Shown: in pieces, positions 9,247 through 18,010 of the stretch
Position numbering within the stretch: position 1 is the stretch's first letter
Layout: each line of letters opens with the position of its first letter
Assembly: GCA_013823135.1 (NCBI GenBank)
Contig: PNLP01000052.1
Span: forward strand, 1-50,340
Origin: Planctomycetaceae bacterium
Lineage (GTDB): Bacteria > Planctomycetota > Planctomycetia > Gemmatales > Gemmataceae
Direction of reading: 5' to 3'
DNA length: 50,340 bases
The notes under the pieces: model-generated
Databases searched by the model: none
Told to the model about the DNA's origin: nothing
Seen by the model: the letters and a program-made list of their open reading frames with translations, nothing else
Program-made: the position numbers and the translations under genes

Positions 9247-9365
9247 GATCCGCAGATTACACAGAGGGACACAGATTTTAAGACAGACTGGCAAAACAGA
9301 GTTGTGTTCAAAACCCTCTTGTTCTTGGTTTTGAAATCTGTGTCCCTCTGCGTAATCTGCGGATC
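9247..9365. repeat. Inverted repeat of the CGCAGATTACACAG family, copy 1
   Basis: The arms at 9247-9278 and 9334-9365 are 32 nt each, complementary with one mismatch, and begin GATCCGCAGATTACACAGAG. The loop is about 55 nt. The same core sequence forms another inverted repeat at 22977-23120. It lies immediately downstream of the methyltransferase stop. Confidence 0.85.
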
Positions 9366-9398
9366 ACTCTCTTCTCAGATTGCTTCTCCACCAATTGT

Positions 9399-10019
9399 TC
9401 ATTTCTTGCGGCGTTTCCCGGCCTTGCGGCGGAAGCGGATGCCGTCGGTGCCGTGGTACGTTGCCAGCACCGATCCGTTCCCCGCGTACCACTCGAACAG
9501 GTCGGCCGTGACCGCTTCCTCGTCCGGCCAGGGATACGCGAAGACGACGTCGAGGTCGCCCGGTTCCAGGCCGAGATCGTCGTAGGCGTGGTCGCCGTCG
9601 GTCGTGAACCAGGAGTAGTTGCCGGCCGCGTAGACCCGGCGTTCCGCACCCCGTGGCACGAAACTCCCCTGAACGAACTCCGCGGGCAAGTCAAAATCGG
9701 CCGCCAGTTGTCGGGCTTCCTCGACCAGTTCCCCCTCGATCTCGATGCCGCACGCATCGAACTCCAGCATCGCCGCCAGACAGGTGACGACACCGAACCC
9801 GCTCCCCCACTCGCAGAACTGCCGACCGCGTGCGAGCGTGCTGCCCGAAAGGTCGCGCAGGAAGCGATACGCGAGCGTGTAATCCGACGCCACGAAGCCG
9901 GGAACGCGACATTCTTCCTGAAATTTTTCGATTCGCCGATCGGCTTCGGCGATGAACCGGGAAATGTCCGCCGGGATGGGATCGGTGATCGCCGGCAGGT
10001 TAAAATCGAGCAAAGGCAT
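9399..10019 (-). CDS. Class I SAM-dependent methyltransferase-like protein
   Basis: A 206-aa protein. The SAM-binding motif I is CEWGSGFGVV at about 88-97, followed by the acidic end of the second strand (ACGIEIEGELVEEAR, about 107-121) and a motif IV-like segment (DVVFAYPWPDEE), consistent with a Rossmann methyltransferase fold. The C-terminus is very basic (RRKAGKRRKK). The substrate is not recognisable. No signal peptide, so it is cytoplasmic. Confidence 0.82.
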   Translation of the reverse strand: MPLLDFNLPAITDPIPADISRFIAEADRRIEKFQEECRVPGFVASDYTLAYRFLRDLSGSTLARGRQFCEWGSGFGVVTCLAAMLEFDACGIEIEGELVEEARQLAADFDLPAEFVQGSFVPRGAERRVYAAGNYSWFTTDGDHAYDDLGLEPGDLDVVFAYPWPDEEAVTADLFEWYAGNGSVLATYHGTDGIRFRRKAGKRRKK

Positions 10020-10157
10020 CAGATTCCGCCGGGGTTCACGAGCCGATCAGGATGGGGTGCCGGGGCGCTATTGTGAAGGCGCAAGTCGAACCGGCGGGGA
10101 GATAGTTCGTATCATATCCATTGTCGCATAGCCCGCCCCTCAACCCGCAGGTCACGC

Positions 10158-10355
10158 GTGCCTCCATCACGAGAAGCCCAAGACCTCCCCATTGAGCAGC
10201 GCCAGACAATCTTCCGGACTCTGGTCGAAATCCAGGACACGGGAATGGGCGTGCTCCCAGCACGAATCGAGATCACCAAACGGTTCTCGGTGACCGACGC
10301 CCAGATCAAGGACATTGAGCGAGAAGGCCTCGAAAAACAGTGGCCGCCACTGTAG
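10158..10355 (+). CDS. Small conserved helical protein
   Basis: 65 aa from a GTG start, mostly helical and charged (IEQRQTIFRTLVEIQDTGMG, then VTDAQIKDIEREGLEKQWPPL). The second half reads like a small helix-turn-helix that ends in the QWPPL tail I recall from short planctomycete proteins; the function is unknown. It stands alone, divergent from the methyltransferase, with a strong GC hairpin just after its stop. Confidence 0.6.
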   Translation: MPPSREAQDLPIEQRQTIFRTLVEIQDTGMGVLPARIEITKRFSVTDAQIKDIEREGLEKQWPPL

Positions 10356-10371
10356 AAAATTTTGCGGTCGC

Positions 10372-10395
10372 GGAGGGGGGGCTTGCTCGCCCCTC
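10372..10395 (+). terminator. GC-rich hairpin after the small gene
   Basis: GGAGGGGGGC pairs with GCCCCTCC across a short TTGCTC loop, 16 bases after the stop at 10355. There is no T-tract, so it may be a transcript-end stabiliser and not a classical intrinsic terminator. Confidence 0.4.
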
Positions 10396-10542
10396 CCCGC
10401 CGTGTTACATACAATTCGCGATAGCAGAACACTCGCTTTTTTCTGCTCGGCGAGATTTTAGGACTTGGCTGTCCAGATTAACTTCGGCACACTTAACATT
10501 CCCATGCCGCACGTGCGGTAATCCATTCAATCGGGTACTCCC

Positions 10543-11550
10543 TTGTCCAGTGCAGTCACTCACGACAATTCGGCCGCCCCGACCCCTTCATTGCCGGAGC
10601 CTGATGCAGCGCCCGGCAACGAGCTTTCGGTGTGGATGAAGATCCGCACCATCATCGGCATCACTCTGCCGATGGTGGGTGTGGTCGCGGCAGCCGTGCT
10701 CCTCGGGGGGTATGGCATGTTCAGTTGGCTCGACTTCGGGCTACTGGTCAGCATGTATCTGGTCTCGATGCTCGGCGTGACGATCGGTTTTCACCGATTG
10801 CTGACACACCGGGGCTTCGAGACGACGAACACCATGCGGTTCATCTGGGCCGCGTGTGGCTCAATGTCGGTGCAGGCACCCGTGATGCAATGGGTCGCGA
10901 TGCACCGCCGGCACCACCAGTACAGCGACGCCCCGGACGACCCCCACTCGCCGCACCACAGCGGCCCTGGCCTCATTGGCTGGATCAAGGGGTTCTACCG
11001 TGCCCACGTTGGCTGGGCGTTCGAGCCAGACCCCGCGAACCTGTTCCGTTACATCCCGGATTTGATGAAGAGCCCCTCGATGCGATTGGCGAACAAGCTG
11101 TTCGCGTTCTGGATCGCTCTCGGTTTGGTGATCCCGACCGTGATCGGCGGGCTTGTCACTAACTCCTGGGAAGGCGCTTTGAGCGGGTTCATCTGGGGCG
11201 GGTTGGTTCGGATCTTCCTCGGCCACCACGCGACCTGGAGCGTCAACTCGATCTGTCACATCTGGGGTAGCCGCCCATACGAGAGCGGCGACCTGAGCAC
11301 GAATAACCTCGTCGTGGGGATCGCGGCCCTCGGCGAAGGCTGGCACAACAACCACCACGCATTCCCTGTGTCGGCCCGGCACGGTCTTGAGTGGTGGCAG
11401 TTCGACATTAGCTGGATCGTGATCCGTACGATGGAAATGGTTGGTTTGGTGTGGAAGGTGAAACTGCCCAGCACAAACGAACTCGCCTCGCGTCGGCGAG
11501 ATCGGAAGGTCACGACCACGACAGCCGACAGCAATCAACTCGCAGGTTGA
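10543..11550 (+). CDS. Acyl-CoA / fatty acid desaturase
   Basis: A membrane di-iron desaturase of up to 335 aa that introduces a double bond into acyl chains. The three histidine boxes are present: HRLLTH (about 85-90), HRRHH (about 122-126) and HNNHH (about 267-271). Hydrophobic helices lie at about 33-70 and 180-215. The frame begins at a TTG (10543) and has no in-frame ATG before residue 32. A GTG at 10630 or ATG at 10636 would remove a disordered Pro/Ala-rich segment, so the start is uncertain. Its 3' end overlaps the next, opposing gene by 16 bases. Confidence 0.92.
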   Translation: MSSAVTHDNSAAPTPSLPEPDAAPGNELSVWMKIRTIIGITLPMVGVVAAAVLLGGYGMFSWLDFGLLVSMYLVSMLGVTIGFHRLLTHRGFETTNTMRFIWAACGSMSVQAPVMQWVAMHRRHHQYSDAPDDPHSPHHSGPGLIGWIKGFYRAHVGWAFEPDPANLFRYIPDLMKSPSMRLANKLFAFWIALGLVIPTVIGGLVTNSWEGALSGFIWGGLVRIFLGHHATWSVNSICHIWGSRPYESGDLSTNNLVVGIAALGEGWHNNHHAFPVSARHGLEWWQFDISWIVIRTMEMVGLVWKVKLPSTNELASRRRDRKVTTTTADSNQLAG

Positions 11551-11825
11551 GCAGGCTGATTGCACTGCGGGCACGCCCGCGGATAGGTCTTGCAGATGGA
11601 CTTCAACCGTTCCAGCAGAAGCGAGCGGTCGCCGTCAAAGTCGGCGACCAGTGCGTCGGACTGGTTGATCAGAAATGAGGCGGTCATCGACGCTCCCTGG
11701 AAGTCGTATTGTCCGGGGTCGAAAATCGCGTCGTGGATCGAGCAACGCCGCAACAAACCCGTTCTCAGGGCGACCTGCACCGCCGCCTGGTGACGTCGTT
11801 CTTCGCGTTCTCCTCCGGAAGTCAT
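11535..11825 (-). CDS. Hypothetical protein with C-terminal CPQC
   Basis: 96 aa from the ATG at 11825; an upstream ATG at 11885 would add a basic low-complexity segment and is less likely. The central part (CSIHDAIFDPGQYDFQGASM) is protein-like, and the C-terminus ends in CPQC, possibly half of a metal site. No family is recognised. It converges on the desaturase gene with a 16-base stop-side overlap. Confidence 0.5.
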   Translation of the reverse strand: MTSGGEREERRHQAAVQVALRTGLLRRCSIHDAIFDPGQYDFQGASMTASFLINQSDALVADFDGDRSLLLERLKSICKTYPRACPQCNQPAQPAS

Positions 11826-12175
11826 CGCTTGCCTCGTAGGTCGGTCGGGTCGCGAGTCGCTTGTGTTGCGTGCCCCCGCCCGCAAGCGGAGTTCCCTGAA
11901 GGATATCTACCCATACCGGGAAATGATTGGGTTCCATCTCCGATTTCTCGCGATTCCTGTCTAACGCCCGGCTATAGTGGTGATCGCGCGTGGTTTCCCG
12001 TTCGCTCCGTCGCGAATTCTGTCCTTCACTTCTCGGCGTTGTTGTCTGGGGGTTGCCTCCAACGACTGCACGAGATTGACCGACGCACCGTCCGGTTCCG
12101 TTGGGCTTCCGACACTCGGACTCACGGTTTCGGCCTTCCCTTCACACGACCGCCGTCGGTCGCGGAAAGAGCACG
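11826..12175. other. Divergent intergenic region
   Basis: About 350 bases between two divergent hypothetical genes, presumably carrying both promoters. No protein-like frame, clear hairpin or RNA gene was seen. Confidence 0.4.
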
Positions 12176-12688
12176 ATGTCACTTGAACTGTCCGCGGGAA
12201 CCCCTGCGAAGGCACGCGTGCGTACTCGCGGGATTAGTCGCGCTGCCACTCTCGCACTGAATGCTCAAGGCACTGCGGCAACGACTCCGGCACCCCAAGT
12301 CGCTGTCGCGGAGACCGAGACGAACTTCCTCGTGCTCGACAACCGCTTCGGCACCATGATCTACGTGATCCTCGAATCGGACCCGCGAGTCGATGGTGCG
12401 TTCCCTGCACTGGCTGTGCGTGAGATTCTCCTGGAGCGACGAGCCACGTCGCCCGGCGTGTCGCAACAAGACACGGGTGCCAGTGCAGCCATCGGTCGCG
12501 ACCCAGCGCACCTCCACCACTTCCGCGAGTTCGGATCGGATCGAGCTGTGGCGGGTGCCGGGTTCATCCTGATCGAACCGCGATACGTTGGGCCAAGCTG
12601 GCCGGCGTACGTCTCGGCCTTCCGCCCAGACGGCGACAAGCCCCTTAAGCGGCACCGCGAAACGTCGCGGCCCGCATCACGCGGCTGA
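12176..12688 (+). CDS. Hypothetical protein
   Basis: 170 aa from the ATG at 12176, with a purine-rich GGAAAGA about 7 bases upstream. The N-terminus is basic and alanine-rich. A more structured middle (TNFLVLDNRFGTMIYVILE) and a HLHHFREFGSD segment follow. No catalytic motif or membrane helix is seen, and no family is recognised. An opposing open frame (12179-12655) is judged to be a shadow. Confidence 0.5.
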   Translation: MSLELSAGTPAKARVRTRGISRAATLALNAQGTAATTPAPQVAVAETETNFLVLDNRFGTMIYVILESDPRVDGAFPALAVREILLERRATSPGVSQQDTGASAAIGRDPAHLHHFREFGSDRAVAGAGFILIEPRYVGPSWPAYVSAFRPDGDKPLKRHRETSRPASRG

Positions 12689-12706
12689 AGGAGATAAATC
12701 GCACGA

Positions 12707-12852
12707 TTGGCGAGCGGCGCGGCGTCCGCCGGTAGATTGAAATCACCGGCGGCCTGACGTCGCGCTGCTCGCTCACATCACACTTGCAACTTCCCAAATC
12801 TCTGTCCATCTGCGGATTGAAATCACCGGCGGGCTGACGCCGCGCCGCTCAC
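12707..12852. repeat. Palindrome plus direct repeat
   Basis: A stem begins TTGGCGAGCGGCGCGGCGTC at 12708 and pairs with the GACGTCGCGCTGCTCGC side at about 12756-12772. The 3' half is duplicated: 12735-12776 and 12815-12852 both start GATTGAAATCACCGGCGG, separated by 38 bases. The GGCGAGCGG flank links it to the palindromes at 15.8 and 31.3 kb. Confidence 0.65.
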
Positions 12853-12976
12853 AATTCTGTCCCCGATGCGTGAGTGATTGACGAGTCTGTTCAAAATGCT
12901 CGCCGCGCGGGTGGCGAGTTGCCTACACTGAGAGAAACGCCCACCCCTTCGTTCCGATTTGGGATTGCAAACGCTT

Positions 12977-13771
12977 ATGGCTTCCACGCAAGCCGGCCCA
13001 CGCCACCCCAAAGGACCGCCCAAAGCCGATCCCGCCGAGGAGGCTGGTCCTTTCCTCTCGGCCCTGCTCGATTCGAGCGTCGGAGGCAAGATCCTGGTCG
13101 CCTTGACCGGGATCGGCCTCGTCAGCTTTGTCGTCGTTCACATGATCGGCAACCTGAAAGTATTTCAGGGTCAGGACTCGATCAACGCCTACGCGTACTT
13201 CCTGAAACACAGCCTGGGTGCGCTGATCTGGATCGCCCGTGCCGGGCTTCTCGGAATCTTCGTGTTGCACCTCACGCTCGCCCTGCGGTTGCAGTTTCGA
13301 TCCAGGGCCGCGCGACCGGTGCCGTACCAGTATCCCGGTAGTGTGCAGGCGACCGCGGCAAGCGGAAGCATGATGTGGAGCGGGATTGTGGTCGGGTTGT
13401 TCATTCTGTTCCACCTGGCTCACTTCACGTTCGCCTGGGTGACGGAAGTGGAAGTCGCACCCGGCAAGTTCTCGAACTACCTCGAACTGAAGGATTCGCA
13501 CGGCCGGCACGACGTGTACAGCATGGTGGTGGCCGGGTTCTCAAACCCGGGGCTTGTTGCTCTGTACGTCGTCTCGCAGGTGGTGCTGTTCGTTCACCTG
13601 TTGCACGGCATCCAGAGTTCGTTCCAAACGCTCGGCCTGAAGAATCGGCGATTCGCCTCGCTCATCAAGGCCCTGGGCTTTCTGATCGCGTTCACGATTC
13701 TGGTGGGCAATCTGGTGATTGTGCTTGGCGTTATGGCGGGTTGGGCACCACCGATTCACAAAACGGCGTGA
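12977..13771 (+). CDS. sdhC: Succinate dehydrogenase cytochrome b subunit
   Basis: A 264-aa integral membrane anchor of the SdhC/FrdC single-subunit (B-type) family. It holds heme b and passes electrons from the flavoprotein/iron-sulfur arm to quinone. Five hydrophobic helices can be read, with candidate heme-ligand histidines in VVVHMIGN, FVLHLTLAL and LFHLAHF and a final FVHLLHGI. The ATG at 12977 is preferred over a TTG at 12959. Seventy-two bases separate it from sdhA, with a GC hairpin in the gap. A long Pro/Lys-rich cytoplasmic N-terminus precedes helix 1. Confidence 0.93.
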   Translation: MASTQAGPRHPKGPPKADPAEEAGPFLSALLDSSVGGKILVALTGIGLVSFVVVHMIGNLKVFQGQDSINAYAYFLKHSLGALIWIARAGLLGIFVLHLTLALRLQFRSRAARPVPYQYPGSVQATAASGSMMWSGIVVGLFILFHLAHFTFAWVTEVEVAPGKFSNYLELKDSHGRHDVYSMVVAGFSNPGLVALYVVSQVVLFVHLLHGIQSSFQTLGLKNRRFASLIKALGFLIAFTILVGNLVIVLGVMAGWAPPIHKTA

Positions 13772-13787
13772 CATTCCTCGTGAAGCG

Positions 13788-13806
13788 GCCGCCCCAGCGG
13801 GGCGGC
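13788..13806. repeat. GC hairpin between sdhC and sdhA
   Basis: GCCGCCCC pairs perfectly with GGGGCGGC across the loop AGC, 17 bases after the sdhC stop. It may tune the relative expression of the two genes. No T-tract follows, so it is not read as a full terminator. Confidence 0.5.
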
Positions 13807-13843
13807 GAATCTGGTAGCGCACGCACGACAGGGTAATCCGACA

Positions 13844-15778
13844 ATGAAGCTCGAATCCAAAGTGCCGTCCGGTCCGCTCCCGGAAAAGTGGACGCATTAC
13901 AAGCAGCACCAGAAGCTGATCAACCCGGCCAACAAGTCGAAGTACACGGTCATCGTTGTCGGCACGGGGTTGGCCGGCGGCGCTGCTGCGGCTTCGCTCG
14001 CGGAACTCGGCTACAAGGTGCTGAGTTTCTGCTTCCAGGACTCGCCACGTCGGGCGCACAGCATTGCGGCACAGGGCGGTATCAACGCCGCGAAGAACTA
14101 CCGCAACGACGGCGATAGTGTCTTCCGCCTCTTCTACGACACCATCAAGGGTGGCGACTTCCGCAGCCGTGAAGCGAACGTTCACCGGCTCGCCGAAGTG
14201 TCGGTCAACATCATCGATCAGTGCGTTGCGCAGGGTGTGCCGTTCGCCCGCGAATACGGCGGCCTCCTCGACACCCGCAGCTTCGGCGGCGCGCAACTCC
14301 AGCGAACCTTCTACTGCCGGGGCCAGACCGGCCAGCAACTCCTCCTCGGCGCGTATCAGGCGTTGTCGCGGCAGATCGGGCTCGGGAACGTGAAGATGTT
14401 CCCGCGTTGCGAGATGCTCGATCTCGTGACCGTGGACGGCAAGGCTCGCGGGATCGTGACGCGGCACCTCGAAACCGGCAAGATCGAGTCGTTCACGGCC
14501 GACGCCGTTGTGCTCGCCACCGGTGGCTACGGCAACGTCTTCTACCTGAGCACGAATGCGATCGGTTGCAACGTCTCGGCCACATACCGCGCCTACAAGC
14601 GGGGTGCGGCGTTTGCCAATCCGTGCTACACGCAGATTCACCCGACGTGCATCCCCGTCAGTGGCGATCACCAGTCGAAGCTCACGCTGATGAGCGAATC
14701 GCTCCGCAACGACGGGCGCGTGTGGGCACCGAAGAACAAGGCCGACGCGGGGAAGCATCCTCGCGAAATCCCCGAGGAAGCACGCGATTACTTCCTCGAA
14801 CGGAAGTACCCGAGCTACGGCAACCTGGCCCCGCGAGACATCTCGAGCCGGGCTGCAAAGGAAGCGTGCGACGACGGTCGCGGTGTCGGCCCCGGCGGTC
14901 GTGGCGTGTACCTCGACTTCGCAGCCGCGATCGGCAAGCAGGGCGAAGCCCGCATCCGCGAGAAGTACGGCAACCTGTTCGAGATGTACGAACGCATCAC
15001 CGCCGAGAGCGGCTACGAGCGGCCGATGCGTATCTACCCCGCGGTCCACTACACGATGGGCGGCCTGTGGGTGAACTACGAACTGATGTCGAACGTCCCC
15101 GGCCTGTTCGTGATTGGCGAGGCGAACTTCTCCGATCACGGCGCGAACCGCCTCGGAGCGTCAGCGCTCATGCAAGGATTGGCCGACGGCTACTTCGTGT
15201 TGCCGTACACGATCACGAACTGGCTCGCCGAACAGAAGCCGGGCGTCACGCCGCTCGACCATGCCGACTTCAAGCGAACCGAGACGGAGGCGACCAACCA
15301 GATCAAGCGATTGTTGGCCGTGAAGGGGAAGAAGACCGCGTCCGAGTTCCACCGCGAAGTCGGCCACATCATGTGGGAACACGTCGGCATGGCGCGGAGC
15401 AAGCAGAGCCTCGAATCGGCGATCGCGAAGATTCGCGCACTGCGTGCCGAGTTCTGGACCAGCGTGAACGTGCCGGGCAGCGACGCCGACCTGAACGTCG
15501 CGCTGGAGCGAGCGAACCGCGTGGCCGACTACATGGAGTTCGGCGAGTTGCTAGCACTCGACGCACTCCAGCGTGAGGAAAGCTGCGGGGCTCACTTCCG
15601 CGTTGAGTATCAGCAGAAGGACGAGGCCGGCAACCCGAACGGCGAGTGCGAACGGGACGACGACAAGTTCAGCCACGTCGCCGCGTGGGAGTACGCCGGG
15701 GCCGAGAAGCAACCCATCCGGAACGCCGAACCGCTGACGTTCGAGGTCGTGGCCCCTTCGAAACGCAGTTACAAGTAA
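13844..15778 (+). CDS. sdhA: Succinate dehydrogenase flavoprotein subunit
   Basis: A 644-aa flavoprotein that oxidises succinate to fumarate in the citric acid cycle, docked on the inner face of the membrane. The dinucleotide fold is VVGTGLAGGAAAASLAELG (about 39-57), and the FAD-linking histidine lies in RRAHSIAAQGGINAA (about 68-82). Substrate-side motifs include HPTCIPVSGDHQ and YTMGGLWVNYE, and the GEANFSDHGANRLGASALMQG block is intact. The length fits the longer B-type SdhA/FrdA. No sdhB follows: the next gene is DUF1501 after a long palindrome. Confidence 0.97.
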   Translation: MKLESKVPSGPLPEKWTHYKQHQKLINPANKSKYTVIVVGTGLAGGAAAASLAELGYKVLSFCFQDSPRRAHSIAAQGGINAAKNYRNDGDSVFRLFYDTIKGGDFRSREANVHRLAEVSVNIIDQCVAQGVPFAREYGGLLDTRSFGGAQLQRTFYCRGQTGQQLLLGAYQALSRQIGLGNVKMFPRCEMLDLVTVDGKARGIVTRHLETGKIESFTADAVVLATGGYGNVFYLSTNAIGCNVSATYRAYKRGAAFANPCYTQIHPTCIPVSGDHQSKLTLMSESLRNDGRVWAPKNKADAGKHPREIPEEARDYFLERKYPSYGNLAPRDISSRAAKEACDDGRGVGPGGRGVYLDFAAAIGKQGEARIREKYGNLFEMYERITAESGYERPMRIYPAVHYTMGGLWVNYELMSNVPGLFVIGEANFSDHGANRLGASALMQGLADGYFVLPYTITNWLAEQKPGVTPLDHADFKRTETEATNQIKRLLAVKGKKTASEFHREVGHIMWEHVGMARSKQSLESAIAKIRALRAEFWTSVNVPGSDADLNVALERANRVADYMEFGELLALDALQREESCGAHFRVEYQQKDEAGNPNGECERDDDKFSHVAAWEYAGAEKQPIRNAEPLTFEVVAPSKRSYK

Positions 15779-15785
15779 TCAAGGC

Positions 15786-15855
15786 GAGCGGGGGTGCGTA
15801 AGCCCCCCGAGTGTTGGTTTGCGAAACCACTCGGGGGGCTTACGCACCCCCGCTC
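15786..15855. repeat. 28-bp perfect palindrome after sdhA
   Basis: The arms at 15786-15813 and 15828-15855 are perfectly complementary (GAGCGGGGGTGCGTAAGCCC...), and an inner TGGTTT/AAACCA pair closes the loop. It sits 7 bases after the sdhA stop and so would cap the sdhCA transcript. It belongs to the same family as 31330-31410. Confidence 0.85.
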
Positions 15856-15928
15856 ACCACCCGGTTCTTCATTGCACTTCCGGACGCCATCCGGCAGACT
15901 GTGGTAACCCACCTGCCGGAGCGCTGCC

Positions 15929-17365
15929 ATGCTCTCACATCCCTCGCTCACCCGCCGAACCGCCCTGCAAGCCGGAGCCGTTGGGTTGCTCGGCCTCGGG
16001 CTCGAACACCTGAAGCCGTTGCGTGCGATGGCCGCCGACCGCGAGAGGTCAGGCCGCTCGCAAGCCAAGTCGGTGATCTACGTCTTCCTCTCCGGCGGGC
16101 TGGCACAGCACGAGAGCTTCGACCCGAAGCCCGACGCCCCGGACGGCATTCGCGGTGAGTTCGGCACCATCGCGACGAAGACCCCCGGCATTCGCATCAC
16201 CGAACACCTGCCGAAGCTCGCCGCCCGCAGTGACAAGTGGTCGATCGTGCGTTCCCTGACGCACAAGTCGAACGACCACTCGATGAGCCACCACATCATG
16301 CTCACGGGGCGGTCCGATGCGCCGATCGGGTTCAACCCCAGCGCTCCGAAGCCAACCGATCACCCGAGTCTCGCAGCCATCGCGGGAGCAGTCACGCGGG
16401 CACGCAACAACCTGCCACCGGCCATCGTGCTGCCGGACAGGATCGTTCACAACACCGGCCGAGTGATCCCCGGCCAGTTCGCAGGCGTGATGGGCCACTT
16501 GCGCGACCCGTGGTTCCTCGAAGCGTCGGCGTTCGAGCCGAAGGCTTACGGCGCATACCCCGAGTACGAGTTCGACCACCAGCAGCGCGACTACAAGCCG
16601 AAGCGGCAAGCGTTCGTGCTCCCCGATCTGAGCTTGCCCGAAGGCGTGGATGGCCAGCGGTTCGGCGGGCGGCTCGGCATCCTGAACCAGATCGACGCCC
16701 AGCGGAACCTGCTCGACTCGACGGGCAACATGGGTGCGTTCAGCCACTCGCGTGCCGATGCCGTTTCGCTGCTGACCGACGCCCGCGTTCGCAAGGCGTT
16801 CGACCTGAACCACGCCGACCCGAAGGAACTGGACCGCTACGGCCGCAATGCGTTCGGCTGGTCGCTGCTGATGGCGGCACGGCTCGTGGAAGCGGGCGTG
16901 AACCTCGTGCAAGTGAACCTCGGCAACAACGAATCGTGGGACACGCACGGCAACGCCTTCCCGCACCTCAAGAACAAGCTGCTCCCGCCGACCGACAAGG
17001 CACTCTCGGCACTGCTCGACGACCTGGGCGAACGCGGCCTGCTCGACGACACGCTTATCGTTATGGCGGGCGAGTTCGGCCGCACGCCGCGGCTCAGCAC
17101 ACTCACGGCGCACTACAAGGGGCCGGGCCGCGATCACTGGGGTGCCGTGCAATCGCTGTGGTGCGCCGGCGGCGGGGTGAAGGGCGGCCGGGTGGTCGGC
17201 TCGTCGGACAAGAACGGCGCATACCCCGCAACCGACCCGCAGTCGCCCGAGAACTTCGCCGCAACGATCTACTCTGCTCTGGGCCTGCCGAAGACGGTCG
17301 CGTGGACCGACACCGAGAACCGCCCGCACCACCTCTACCACGCCGACCCGATGCCCGTGATGTGA
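15929..17365 (+). CDS. DUF1501 Tat-exported protein
   Basis: A 478-aa planctomycete-type DUF1501 protein. The N-terminus carries a twin-arginine signal (TRRTALQAGAVGLLGLGLEHL, residues about 8-28). The alkaline-phosphatase-like body contains SGGLAQHESFDPKPDAP, a long LTGRSDAP segment and GEFGRTPR near the C-terminus. It is expected to act outside the cytoplasmic membrane; the substrate is unknown. These genes often pair with DUF1549/DUF1553 cytochrome-like genes, which are absent here. A GGAG lies 8-9 bases before the ATG. Confidence 0.93.
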   Translation: MLSHPSLTRRTALQAGAVGLLGLGLEHLKPLRAMAADRERSGRSQAKSVIYVFLSGGLAQHESFDPKPDAPDGIRGEFGTIATKTPGIRITEHLPKLAARSDKWSIVRSLTHKSNDHSMSHHIMLTGRSDAPIGFNPSAPKPTDHPSLAAIAGAVTRARNNLPPAIVLPDRIVHNTGRVIPGQFAGVMGHLRDPWFLEASAFEPKAYGAYPEYEFDHQQRDYKPKRQAFVLPDLSLPEGVDGQRFGGRLGILNQIDAQRNLLDSTGNMGAFSHSRADAVSLLTDARVRKAFDLNHADPKELDRYGRNAFGWSLLMAARLVEAGVNLVQVNLGNNESWDTHGNAFPHLKNKLLPPTDKALSALLDDLGERGLLDDTLIVMAGEFGRTPRLSTLTAHYKGPGRDHWGAVQSLWCAGGGVKGGRVVGSSDKNGAYPATDPQSPENFAATIYSALGLPKTVAWTDTENRPHHLYHADPMPVM

Positions 17366-17372
17366 GCCGCGA

Positions 17373-17936
17373 ATGAAGTACGAAGTCCGATGCGAGTGCG
17401 GCAAACCATTCTCGGTGACCGGAGCAGACGCCGGCACCTCGCTCAAGTGTGGCTGCGGTCGCACCGTCGAAGTGCCACCGCTGCATCAATTGCGCACGGC
17501 AGCGGGGCAAAATGTTCTCTCTCCCGCGTTAAGGGTCGAGACGCTCTTGCTCGAAGGGAAACTCCCTGGCACTCGGAAGTGCGCCGTTTGCACGCGAGAG
17601 ACTGATGGGCGATCGCGTGTAGCGGTCGAGTGTGCTCGCGGGATTTTGAAAGATGATGGCAGTTCTCGAGATCAGATTGCGGCTGGTTGCCTTTTCGGTT
17701 TGTTGTTTGGTGGTGCCGTGGGTCTTTTTGGGGCAAATCGCATCATGAGTGGCGAGTCTGCCAATCTCAAGGCGGTCGGGCAGGATGTCGCCTTTACCCT
17801 TCCACTTCCTGTGTGCGAAGGTTGCCAGCCGACCGTGACAAAGCCCACCGAGTTGCGAACTGCTCTCCGACACATCCCCGACTATGCTGCACTCCTCGAC
17901 GCCCACCCAGACGCCAAAATCGTTCTGCTCGGCTGA
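17373..17936 (+). CDS. Zinc-ribbon membrane-associated hypothetical protein
   Basis: 187 aa. The N-terminal ribbon CECGKPFSV...CGCGRTVEV (residues 7-32) resembles short planctomycete zinc ribbons, followed by CAVC and a hydrophobic helix (LFGLLFGGAVGLFG, about 107-120). The CEGCQ pair near the C-terminus may complete a second site. It starts 8 bases after the DUF1501 stop, suggesting co-transcription. The function is unknown. Confidence 0.7.
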   Translation: MKYEVRCECGKPFSVTGADAGTSLKCGCGRTVEVPPLHQLRTAAGQNVLSPALRVETLLLEGKLPGTRKCAVCTRETDGRSRVAVECARGILKDDGSSRDQIAAGCLFGLLFGGAVGLFGANRIMSGESANLKAVGQDVAFTLPLPVCEGCQPTVTKPTELRTALRHIPDYAALLDAHPDAKIVLLG

Positions 17937-18010
17937 TGCGTTTTCAACTTCATCTGGCCCCGCTCTTCTCGCGTGCGGTATAACCGGGTGTTGTTTCCGG
18001 AGGGTTTCGC

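Noticed and set aside
12735..12852. CRISPR array
   Set aside because: Only two units, no cas genes in the window, and the repeat pairs with an upstream palindromic arm.
13541..15139. 532-codon open frame on the minus strand
   Set aside because: It lies fully antisense to sdhC/sdhA, which have clear motifs; high-GC third positions keep the opposite frame open, and its sequence is Arg/Val/Ala/Glu-biased with no domain.
16049..17464. 471-codon minus-strand frame
   Set aside because: Antisense to the DUF1501 gene that has a Tat signal and family motifs.
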